Positions 45,736-58,160 of a stretch of DNA of 64,000 bases are shown here, one piece after another. The stretch is from Timema cristinae (taxonomy: Eukaryota; Arthropoda; Insecta; Phasmatodea; Timematidae). The position numbers and the translations under genes are program-made. The first letter of the stretch is position 1. The number at the start of each line of letters is the position of its first letter. Where the stretch lies: positions 16,717,928 to 16,781,927 of the forward strand of contig JBCFYV010000001.1 of the NCBI GenBank assembly GCA_039000515.1, read 5' to 3'. Under the pieces are notes generated by a model. That model saw only the letters and a program-made list of their open reading frames with translations, did not search any database and was not told the origin of the DNA.

Positions 45736-48700
45736 CTGGACCAATTCAACGAGTCATGTATCTCCAGTTTCATTTCATACTAGCTGACACATATGCCAAG
45801 TAACTCATAAGTCATAAGATTTAATTAAATAATGTTATTTTCATCCTTTCTTCAGTTGCATAATTTGTCATTGGTAAACACGTATCTCAAGTACATCATT
45901 GATATTTTAAAATAAATATATTATGATTAATTAAAACCATTCTCCCAGCTCGTGTTCTTTTGACTAATTTTTAATTAATCACTTGTCTTAGAAAGGTAGT
46001 GTGTTATTTGTATATAAAAAGACGTCTTCAAAAGTAATTAGCTATAATGTATCTCAATGAAAGGCTACAAAATCAGTAAATATATTTTGGTTTCAAAATA
46101 ACAGTTTAGCTAAAGAACATCAATAATAAATGTAAACATTATTTATTTATTTAATTAATTTTATTTATTATTAAAACTTATGCTTCCCTTTAGCAATTTT
46201 ACGTACCATTTTGTAAGATTAATTTTTATATATTATTTATAAAAAATAAATTGAAAACTCTAGAATTAGTATAATATTACATTTATATTTTAATAGAGCT
46301 GCATGGATAATGAAAGCCTTGGTTTTGGCCTGTGAGTGGTTAGATTATATTGGATCAGGTATCGTAGTTTATATTCTTGTCTGGTTTACCAGAAAGTGTT
46401 TAGGGATAGTAGACAAGGTATAAGTTGGTTGCATTCTAGTCTGGTTTTCCAGAGAGTGTTGGGGGATAGTATATAAGGTATTAGTAGTTTGTATTTTTAT
46501 CTGGTTTTACAGAGAGTATTTAGGGGTAGTATATCAGGTGTTAGTAGTTTGTATTCTAGTCTGGTTTTCCAGAAAGTGTTTAGGGATAGTAAATAAGGTA
46601 TAAGGTATTAGTTGGTTGCAATCTAGACTGGTTTTACAGATAATGTTTAGGGATAGTATATAAGGTATTAGTAGTTTGTATTCTTGTCTGGTTTTACAGA
46701 GATTATTTAAGGATAGTAGATAAGGTATTAGTAGTGTAATCTGGTTTACCGGGGTCACTTAGGGCTAGTATGTCAGTTATTAAGTGTTTTGTTCAAATAA
46801 ACTACATGTATTATTTATTTTAGAGGCAAAGTGCTAGATCAAGTATGAATCCGGACGTTACACTCACCCGTAAGATATGATTTTCTTGTAAGGTGAGCTG
46901 TAAGGGAAAGGCATGTACCCCATCTCGACGGGGAACAGAAGTATCTCGTTGAGCCCACACTTCTTTTTGTCGGGAACGTCTTCTCAATGGTTGGGTATGC
47001 CCTGACGGCCTCGGTGTGGAAGGCGAATTCCTCCATCAACACCTTCTGAATCCCCTGCTCAATCGAGTAGTAAGCGTGTTTGTTGTGGTGGTAGGGACTC
47101 GTCATCTTCTTCCTGTACAACTCCTGGATCAGCGGGTCTTTGTTCATCTGGGACAGGGAACGCCTCTTTTGAATCTATTATCCATAGTCTCGACTAGCAT
47201 ACATTTAGTAATCAGGAATAGGTTCGTTAGGGCATATATTTGGAGCGTTATGTTTTACGAATGTGAAACATTGACCATTTGTGCAACTGAAAGAAAACCT
47301 TTATAAGCATTTGAGATGTTGTGTTACAGAAGAATGTTGTAAATATCATGGATGGAAAAAAGGTATAGAATACAAAAGTGATAGTAAAAGCAAATTAAAA
47401 AGTAAGCTTTGGGAAGGAATACAGGCTAAGATGAGTTCACATGGTAAACTTTATCATGGAACTATTGAGGTAGACAGTTGGTGTGACTGAAAGGAAAACG
47501 TTTAGAAGCATTTGAAATGTTGTGCTCCTGAAGAATGTTGTAGATGTCATGGACGGAAATGGTATCAAATCCAAAAGGGATAAAAAAGGCAAAGGGAAAA
47601 ATGAAACTTTGGAGAGGAATAGAGCCCAAGTTGAGTTAACTTGATAGGCCATATACTGATACATGATAGTTTGACGAATATAGCTATAAAAGGAGATTCA
47701 GAAGGGAGAAATTCCATAGGGAAACCAAACGAATCAGATAATGGATGATGTTGGCAGAAGAAGGTAAAAGGACTTTTAAAAATGTGTCCAAGATAAACAA
47801 AAGTGGAGAGCTGCAGCAAACCAATTGCAAAATTATTGACCTTAATGTTGATGACTCCAGTGAATTGAGCACCCACTTATGTGGTCGTTTGGTATAAAGC
47901 AGAGAAGATCCAGAAATTTTTAAAACGTCGATCCAATTTTTAAAATTACAAACTCTTGTGACCCTCCTAGTTTTAACGGACATGTGGGTGCTCATTTTTT
48001 AAATTTAATTTTCTTACTACTTTTTAAAAACAGTTATTTTTAATTGAACTAGGCCTTATTGGGTTTTGTCGGTTTGCCTGTCTTGCTTCAGCAAGCACCA
48101 CATGCACATGAAACCCGATTCCTATATCCCCTATTTTATCAATTTGGTTTTTCTATTTTTAAGTAATAATTACAAAATTGTTAAACAATTAAAAAAATCC
48201 CGTGATCCACAGTTTGGAAAGCAATGGTTTAAGGAAAACTCTTGTAAAAGCCCGGAATTGCTGCTGATGATGATGAGGATATCAGAGCTCAAATCTCGGT
48301 TGAGTGCATTTCTCTAAATTATTTCCTACTCTTACTTCACGCAAACTTTAGTACATTTTCAGTAAAAATTCTACCCTCATCATTCCTACTCCATTAGTTT
48401 AATTAATGTAAGCGAATAGACACACTTTGGTGGTCAAATGCTCCAATATAGTGGTTCTTAACCTTTGATTACTCGCGACCCCCTAATTATCCTAAAATAT
48501 TTTACGGCCCTCTAGTTTGTTCTAACATATTATTCATTAAGATTTATTCTAAAATATTGACTTTATTTACTGATTTATAATAACAAACAAATACAAAAAC
48601 AGAAATTAACTTGCCTAAATGTATTTAATGGGACCTCTGCTGTTAAACACTTTCCATTAATTTGTCAATTCTTATATCATTTGTATTCCTTAATGCTATT

Positions 48701-51700
48701 CGTATACAGGAGTGGATTTCGATGCTTCGTTTTAATATTTATCATTGGGGAAAATCCTTTTTCACATAAATAAGTAGAAACAAAGGGCAGCAAATTCTGA
48801 ATGGCAATGTTAAACAGATGGGGATCATATGTGATATCTGTGGTTTCTATTATATGTGCTCCCCTTCCCCTCCATTACCCCGGAAAATCGAGAGTCTACT
48901 GTACTTACATGTTTATGATCATCGAATTATTTCTTCTAAAACGTAATATTTAAGATAATTGACTTCAGTAATAAACAAGTAACATTTTTAATTATTTTTC
49001 CGAGGCCCCAATAAACCTTTCATGGCCCTCAGGTGGCCGTGGCTCCCTGGTTAAGAATCGCTCGCTCTAAGTTCATCATAACTCATGCTTAATACAGTAG
49101 TGACTATCGTAATTAGTATATGTGAGTATAGCCGCTAAGACGTGGTGCTAAAGACACTCTACAGGCATACAAATAGCCCTGACTGACACACTCACTCATC
49201 ACCTTAGAAAAAAATATGGCAATTATTTTTAACCCCGTATATGCTTCTAAGGGGTAGAAAAAAATGAATACAGACAATTAATTAAAATATGTAATTACGT
49301 TAAATATGTAAATCCAAGAGACGATAGAAGTTTGTAGTTTATATTTTGCCGAAATTTTTTGGTGTTTGTAGTGTCTGTTTGAGCGAGAGGGCCCGGGCGG
49401 GGCGATCTGTGTAGGTAGGGGGTGGGGGAGGGGATACCTGTTTAACCGTGCTCAGCTGATAACGCCCCAAGCAGTAGGCAAGGGGAACTTACAAAAATAA
49501 AACTCCTCATGATAAACAATACATAGTCACCTCCTTGCGGTGTTTCTCGGTAGCTCTAAGAATGTCATTAAGCTTCAAACAAAAATTCCTCATTTTCATC
49601 AAAAAATAAATAATAACACAATATCCCGTGCAAAGAACGGGAATTCAGCTAGTTAATCATAGAATGAAACTGTTAAAGAGCCTAAGTGAGTGGTTATTTC
49701 TAAAATGCTCATTGACTAGCCTCAAAGTAAGGTCTGTTGTAGACGATATCCTCAAACCCCAAAGTGAAGACTGCTCTCAACGAGGTCCTTGGCTGTCTTG
49801 ATGGTCTGAGGTGACTGGTTGAGGAGAGTCGAGACCACTATGGCGGCGTAGTAAGTGTTGAGAAGGACTGTCAGAATGAGCATCATGAAGAATACAAAGC
49901 GCCAGGTGAACCATCTGGAGTCCAGAGATGTGCCTGGACAGTTGACGGACAGCAGTAGATACCAGTCTAGAGAGCATTGTGTTTGTATGTGCTTGACCTA
50001 AGTATGGCTATTAGTTGTATTTTTGGACGATTGAAACCACTTTTGTGTACTAATGGTCAGAGTTCCTGGCTGCAGTTCCAGAGGTCATGGGTTCGATCCC
50101 CGGTAGTTTCAGATATTTCTGTGAAGCAGTGGACTGGAACGCGGTCAACTTATCTTCGTGATAAAGAGCTATTTGAACTGAAAGTTAGAGGTTCTGGCCT
50201 AGAAAACGGATATTAATGACCGCGAAGTTAATTGTTTTGACCACATGACACACACTCTCCACATAAGTTGGCGCAACCTTCATCAGTAGAAGGTGGCCAC
50301 TCTGTCAGTATAGCTATTTTCCAAGCTGCCGCCACGGTTTTAGGTGATTGACACAAATTTGGTTATTAGCTATAATTATTGTAGGTGTTTAAAGTACAAA
50401 TCAATCTGTGTAATCAGTTGTATCAAACTTGTGGCTGAGCTCCAGAGCTGATAACAGTATCCGCACTACGCTCGACCCTGTCAGAGTCACCTTGTTCACC
50501 GACGATGCCGACGACTAGCAGGAAGAGGTCACTCCAAGATGCTATATCGTCGTCCTCCTCCCCTGTGACGTCAGCGTACTTGGGCTGCAGCCAGGCGAGG
50601 AGCCGGAGGACGCTTGCAATCAGGAGCCACATGAGAAACGTGCATAGCCACAGGTCACCGGAGAAAGGTTTGATGAGGGCGTCCTGTCCCCCGGAGACGG
50701 GAGGGTGTCTGAAGATGGCGCATATTCTAGCGGGAGTGGTACATTAGTTTGGTTAAATACCGGCACTAACAGTGTTGTGTCGTGTGGTGTTGCCAGTGTA
50801 AGTAGAGTTGGTTAAATATGTCCCTGTGATATTTCTACCTCATTCTCTCCCCATTTAACTAATCATTCATAGGCTCTGCTCTACATATTTCACACGGGAA
50901 TGTATTCTCGTTGGTACCTGACCAATGAATGTTCTCTGAATGATGAGAACAATTCACAGGTACAGTTTAAACTTACTCCACTTACCCTGTCAACAATTTA
51001 CGACGCGACACTAGCTATTGGGTACTACCACAACTTATCAAATAGTTGAAGGAAGAGTAGGTACATGCTTGACGAAGTTCCAGTATTGCTAGGTGTGATA
51101 TAGTTCACAATAATCATGTGTTTTGTGACGGCAAGGTTGCGACACCATTCAAACAAAATTAAATCTAAATGTACACTTCGATTAATTTAAAGGCAGAAGT
51201 CTTATTTTGACGGATGACACTAAATCCTCGTGTTATAAGCTGATTAATGAGGGATTCAAGATAAACTTGCAGGGTAAACGGAGTGTACAAGACTTACAGC
51301 CTAGTGAAGATTAGCAGGGTCGTTGTAAGGAGCTTGTCCTGACAGAAGGTAAAAATCTGGACATTTATTGTAGGGCTGTAGATTTAAGGGGTAGGATAGC
51401 TTGTAGTAACAACAATCAAATAGGTTGGTTTACAAACAATTATTTTTTAATCTAATTTGGGAATATAAGCTAAAAATTTTAAACCTCATTAATATGCCAA
51501 GTTCTAGACCGATATAATTTTCATATACATTTAAAAAATAAAATAACTGGTTTAAAAACCTCCCACATTGCTATACCAGCATGTGCGTAGTAAGCATGTA
51601 AATAAAAATAAATTTTATTTAAAACGTATGAGTAAATAAAACGTTTCGCTTGCTTAATTGGCAAATTTTGTAAAAGAAACCATTCTCATATAAAATTTTG

Positions 51701-54067
51701 ATTCAAAATCTATTCTAATAAAGCTATTTGAGCTAAATATGGAACTTGGTGCGTTTCCAATATTTTTCAAATCAAAAATGGTAAAAAATAAAAATATAAC
51801 CTAATTCAATCTCAAAATAAATAAAATGAGGTTTTACTCTCTTTACCTAAACTTCCAGCCATAGCCGGTGCTGTAGTCAACATACTGGAACCTGGGTTTG
51901 TTGAGCAGAAGGGAGGATATACCCAGGTCTACCAGACCTTCTCCGATCAACTCCGTCAGACCATCATAGTTACCTTCGTCCACCACGAACCCGAACTTGT
52001 CTGTCAGCACCAGATCCATCCTGAACAGGTAAAACATTGATCGCGAATTCATGGGGGTCTTCGAAGGAAGTTTTAAGGGCGTTGCCTACCCAGGACTTCA
52101 TGGTAGGTCTAGATAGGATTAATCATGGTTAGTGTATTTACGTTTTATACGGTGAGTTTTATAGATATATAAAATTGAAACAAACCATTCATATCCTCAA
52201 ATAATTATAAAAATTAATCTTACATCTTCTTAAAATTATTTTTTTTATCTTAAAGTAGTTGATTTTTTGTGAACACATTTAAATAAATCTTTCATTGCCC
52301 AGGCTATTTGGTTTATTCACAAGAAAATTCTTTGTGAATCTTTCTGCCAGGATGTTAGTTAAAAAAAAGCCTTGGAAGCAAATGTATATTTAGAAAATGA
52401 AACAAGAAAAGGGTAATTTTGAAATCTAGTCAATGTTATAAAGGATAAAATAGTAGAGTAGGTGTTTATACTCGTTATTGGAAGAGGGTAAGTATTTTAA
52501 GCAGGTAAATTAGAGGCCTTATATGGTGAACTACTCATTTTCTTCCCTCGCTCTCTATTTTATATATTGACGTCTACGTGTGACGGTGCTTAGCATGCTT
52601 AAGTGTACTAAGTTAAGATGCAACCCACTTTGAAAAATAGCTTCGAAATCACCAAGTATAAACGTGGTTAACTTGATAGGACAATATTAGAGTAGACTAT
52701 ATCAACTGTAGTGGAATATAAGACAAATACTGGGCTGGAAAACCTGATCATCATACCCAAGTGTTGTTCGGTTGAGCTATAGTGTAATATGTGGCCTCTT
52801 AATTTTCGAGTATTAAATAGTGCTACACATTATCCTGAGACATTGACCCCGAGGAAAGAGGATAATACATATTTGTAAAGCTTTGGGACGTGGCTCTGGG
52901 AAAATACTTGAGCTGTTAAATTGGACTAATAAAGAAGTTCTAAGAAGATTCAATGAAATGGAACTATTCTTCAGAGATTCCACAAAGACAGGCAAGTGTA
53001 TGGGTCACTGTATGAGAAGAAATGGCTAATTGAGTGATATAAAATAAGGTAAAGTGGAAGGAGGGTAGGCATTCGGTGAATGGAATTGATGGATGACCTT
53101 AAATTAAGGAAATAAGATGGGTAGTAAGATCTAAAGAAAGGAATATGCTGAGAGGACATGTTAGAATACTCAATTTGCACAAGATAACGGATCTGTTGAA
53201 AGATATAACACCTAATAATATTAATAATAATAATAATAATAAAACACAACTCACTATCACTCTCATACTCACTATCACCATCACCTCATCTCATCGGGAC
53301 ATGGAAAGAGCCTCCACGGAAAGGATGTACGATTAGTACATTTGGGCATCCCCGGGTAAATTAGTACTGGCCCATTTTTCCACAATTGGCTACGTTTTAT
53401 GTAGCTAAGATGCGCTATATATATTATGATATATTATCGTTTAACTGCCTTGACATAAGCTTTGGGTGCTATGTAGACTAGACTAGTATGTAAGTAGGAT
53501 TTTAACATGAATTTAGAAAGTAAAACGCTATATTTAAATTGTGTTTGGTCTTTCGTATAAAGTCGCAAGTAAAATAAATAAACCCTATTCTTAATCTTAC
53601 GTGAAGTTGAACTGTCGTTGAAGCATCTGGAAGAGACCGTAGTTGAATGTGGCCATTGCATCCTGTTCCCTGTTCTCCTCCTTCACAAGTTCTTCCTGTA
53701 CGTTTTCGTGGGGGATGTTGTTCACCTGGAACAATGTGTATATTAAGAACGTCGCCTATTTATGACGTCACGGCAAATAAAGATAAGACTTCTGATGTTA
53801 ATGTATTGACCTTTTATTCGGTGGGTTTTAAAAGTCATAACATTGAAACAGAAACCATACATGCTAAAATAATTCTAAAATCAGTCTACATTGTCACAAA
53901 AAATAATCTATTTTTATCTTGAAGTAATTTTTAGTACATGTTTTTTTAATCATCTACATCCCAGATTATTAATTTTATTCACAAAACTGTCCTGTAGAAT
54001 AATTTATTTCAGGATGTGGATTAAAAAAGTCCATGACAGTATTTTTTTATTAAAAATAGGAAACAAA

Positions 54068-54120
<53 letters not shown>

Positions 54121-57100
54121 GCACCATGTCTTACTAACCGTTTGGGCTATACGCACTTATGCTAATGTGTAATGGTAGGGTGATTGTGAAATGAAATGGA
54201 GGACCTACAGTTTAACGTGGAATCCGAACCACGGTGGAGCCTGGCATTCCACACATTCACAAGTTGTGATTAATACACGTCTTGTCAGAGGTGAAGGAAG
54301 GGTATTGTAATCAGATAAATGTGTGCCGGACCAGGATTAAACCCTGGACACCCAGCACAGAAGTCTGACACCTTACCCCTAGACCACCAGGTCACCGAAA
54401 CAAACATTATCATTTTGAAATGCAAGCCAATGTTGCCCAGGCGAAAATAGTAGAGTAGTGTGCATATTCTTAAGTGGAAGAGGGAACGTGTCATCATCAG
54501 AAAAAGACACACTTGATGGCAAACTACTAATTTTCTTCCCTCTCTTTCTATTTCGTATATTGCGTCTATGTGTTTCAACTTAAGATGCAGCCGGCTTCAC
54601 AAAATATCTTTAAATTCCCCAAGAGACTAGGTGGTTTTCCTCAAGCATTGCCTCGAGTGACTGGAAATATATATATAGTCTCACTTGAACAATTCATGTG
54701 GAAATTGGATCTGCTTTAGTAAATCAAATAAATTCGTAGCGGTTGATTCACTTTCTATCGATAGTCCTACGATACAAGTATTTTAGCTATCAATTATATT
54801 CAAGGACGTAGCCAGTGGAGGGGAGGGGTCGGTAGGTTCCCCCTCACTGGAATTTTATGGACCCCTAACAAGACGAGATGGGGTTCATATTATATAGACA
54901 TATAGAAACTTTTATTAGCTAAAGGTGTAGTCAAATTTTCCATGAAAAACTAGCTCTACACAGCCTTGATTAATGACATTGCCTATTTGGTTCTTTTGAA
55001 ACTAGTTTGCAAATCGGGCCGCAAATTAACTTTATTCACCTAAGCAGTCCAAGCACTATCACACTTGACAACAATGTATAAAATAGAAAGAGAAGGAATC
55101 TAATTAGTAGTTCACGATGCGAGGCATCTTGTATATATGGTGACAACACCTCCCCTCTTTACCTGACGAGTAGACACACTCCATCTAATATTTGCGCCTG
55201 GGTGGTATTGAGATTTAATCAAATAAACCTTAGCAATAAAAACAATTAAATAGGTAAAAATTATATTTTTGACCAATGTGTGACTATGTTTTAGAATTAT
55301 GAATTAATTTACGGTTTTTATTTTGTCTTTGTATCTTTAAAACTCTGAGGATAAAATGTGAATACATAAAGATGGGAAATCCTTTCTTTACTTGGTGTCC
55401 GCCATTTTGGTTTAATTACCCGTTGTGGTCCCACCTCTACCAACACAAGTTAGACCTGATTGGTTGTCCTCTCTCACCGTGATCCCGCAGCGTAAAGAGA
55501 AACCTCTCATATCCTCCCGCCGGATATACTTGTACTTGGTGAGCTCGTTGCGCAGTCCGCCATCTTGACTCCACTCCCCCACGCGGTTGATGATCTCAGA
55601 GGTCCCGTCACCTACCTGAGAGAGGAACGTAGCCGTTACTTGGACCGTAGGTGAGGAGGGGTGTAGGATTGAGTAAACAAAGACGCTGATCTGACGAATG
55701 ACCTTGTAATGTCGTAAAGGGTGATACGCCAGAGTCGTGGTTCTTGGCCGCCCAGATGAACTCGGTGTCTATGCTCATGTTGAGAGTCGGGGCGACGCGG
55801 AGCATGGAGTCCGTCTCGCCCCATACTACCCAGTAATAGCTGGCGTTCAAGAACTGCCGCTTAGAGTTCTGAACAGAAAATACACGATTCACAAGCAATT
55901 TGCATAAAAAGGGCCTTTTATAAAATACAAAATTTTTGCACCCAACATTGATAACATCTATTATATTATGATTGTTGTTTTATATTTATTGAGACCACCT
56001 CGTGGGCCAGTGGTCAGAGTGCCTTGTTACAGATTAATGGTCCCAAGTTTAATCCCCGGTGCTTCCATATTTTCTGCATTCCCATTCAAACTCTGGCCTA
56101 AAATCATGGAAGCTCTTCAATTTGATTGATATTTGAGTTTCAAATCTGGATTTTATGTTGATCTTCAAAGGACATTAATAAGACTGGCTCAAAGTATTCT
56201 ATAATCAGGAGGTCCATGGTGCATTTAATTAATGTGTAATAAGTTTATTTTAAAAAAAAGTTTGAAAATCATTGTAAAATATCAATAATTAAACATAATC
56301 CAAATTCTTTAAAAATTGCCCGTTTTGCATCGGAATATATACTTTTAATTTTTTGGTGTGCTCTGGAATAAGTTGTAATATTTGATATGTATATAACTAT
56401 TAAAATAACTAATCTTATAGCAAATAAGGCGAGTAATTTTGCAAATATTTTTGGGACAAATTAAATAAAATGTGATTCATTTATTCATTTAATTTATTTA
56501 TCTACTCAAATTAAACACAAAAGCTATTTTATATTTGTCATGAGCATAGTGGCATTCAACCAGGACTTTTATCTTCATTTTAAAAGTTCCTGTTCAAATG
56601 TCACTGTGCTAAGGACAAATATTAAAGAATTGTTGAGCTCACCATGTGACTAAAAATTAAACAATATATTTCTACTGGAAAAATATTTGTTTGCTATGAA
56701 ACCTGCAAAAATATTGACCTTTTCTTGCGCCCACTGGAATCCCACCTAAAGGCGCTAGAATAGTCGGTTAAGAAATTCTTAAACGCGAGAAACCAAGTTG
56801 GTTTATAACGTTCCTAGGGGGGGGGGGATTTGTCCAGCATAGGAGATACAAACAGGGTAGTAGAAAAATACAATTTGTAAATGTTATCCTAGCCCTATTC
56901 CCGTATTGAATTACATCATTCAATTCACAAAGATGATCCATTCTTCATTGCTCTGGGGCTACACAGGGTCACGGTAATCAAGCTCTTAGTGATCACCCAA
57001 AATATGTAGGCTTTTGGATTTTTCAGAGTGGAAAAATTCAACTTCTAAACTGTGTTTACAAGTCCATGCATGTATAGGGTCATAGAAAATAGTTGTGTGT

Positions 57101-58113
57101 TCATTCCAACAAACACCAAACTCTTGTACTGTTAAAGGTTTTGTCAATATTTAACCTTAAGCTCAACATCTGACTGGCGTTACCCAATGCCATATCCGGG
57201 GGGGGGGGAGGGTTTAAACCCCCACGAAATTTTATGAACAAAATATATGTGGCTTTATTTATGGTACAAACAATATCAAAATTAAGAAACAAATACAAAT
57301 TAGTGGGCTGATTACAATAAAAAGCACTTCATAAAGCTTCTAGAGGTGTTAAATATTTAGAAATGTTCATAGCCTTTTGGCATTTTAGGGGTTATTTTAC
57401 CATAAAAACTTCACAGCGCTTAAAAAAGTGTTAAGTATTTAGAAATTATCTAAGCCTTCGGCAGTTAGGGGATTATGTTGCTATGAAAAAAACACTTAGA
57501 TAGTTTCTAGAATTGTCTATTATTTAGAATTTTTTCTAGCTTCCGGCAATTGGGTGATGTGCCCACCAAACCCCCATGAAATTATTGGCTGGCTACGGCC
57601 TTGGCACTATCATAGGCAAGCGACATTAATGTAAGCTGACCTCTTGCAGAACCTTGCTTCCATCCGAACAGCTGTGATCCAGAAACACAGCCTGTCTGTA
57701 GAAGTCCTGTCTAGCGACACTCTCTAGTGCCGCGGTCCTTAGTTCTGGTCCCGGGGAGAACACCCATATGTTGGTCATTGACGAGAAGTACTTGGTCATG
57801 ACGTGGCTGTCTGATCAGGGACAAGAAGATCGTTTACAAGTATATTTCAATAGAAAGAAGAGCTTTTTATGATGCATTTATTAGTATCAATATCATAATA
57901 ATGACGTGTTTATCAAATTATTCTATATTAAAAAACAATAAATTTCTCTCCGAGTGAATAATTATATTTAATATTCTCAGAAGAATGTGGGGAATGCCAA
58001 GGTCTTCCACCGTTGTTTCGATTTCACTTAAACGTGTCCTTCATTTAATCTCACAATACCCAAACGTTACAATGGTGTAAGTGCGTAAAACCGAAGGTAG
58101 TAATACCGTGCTA

Positions 58114-58160
<47 letters not shown>

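Noticed and set aside
55615..55625. An extra IR-C intron acceptor at CTCTCAG before the VGDGTSE segment
   Set aside because: The reading frame runs through it (ATFLSQVGDGTSE) once the two upstream indels are allowed, so one exon is simpler.
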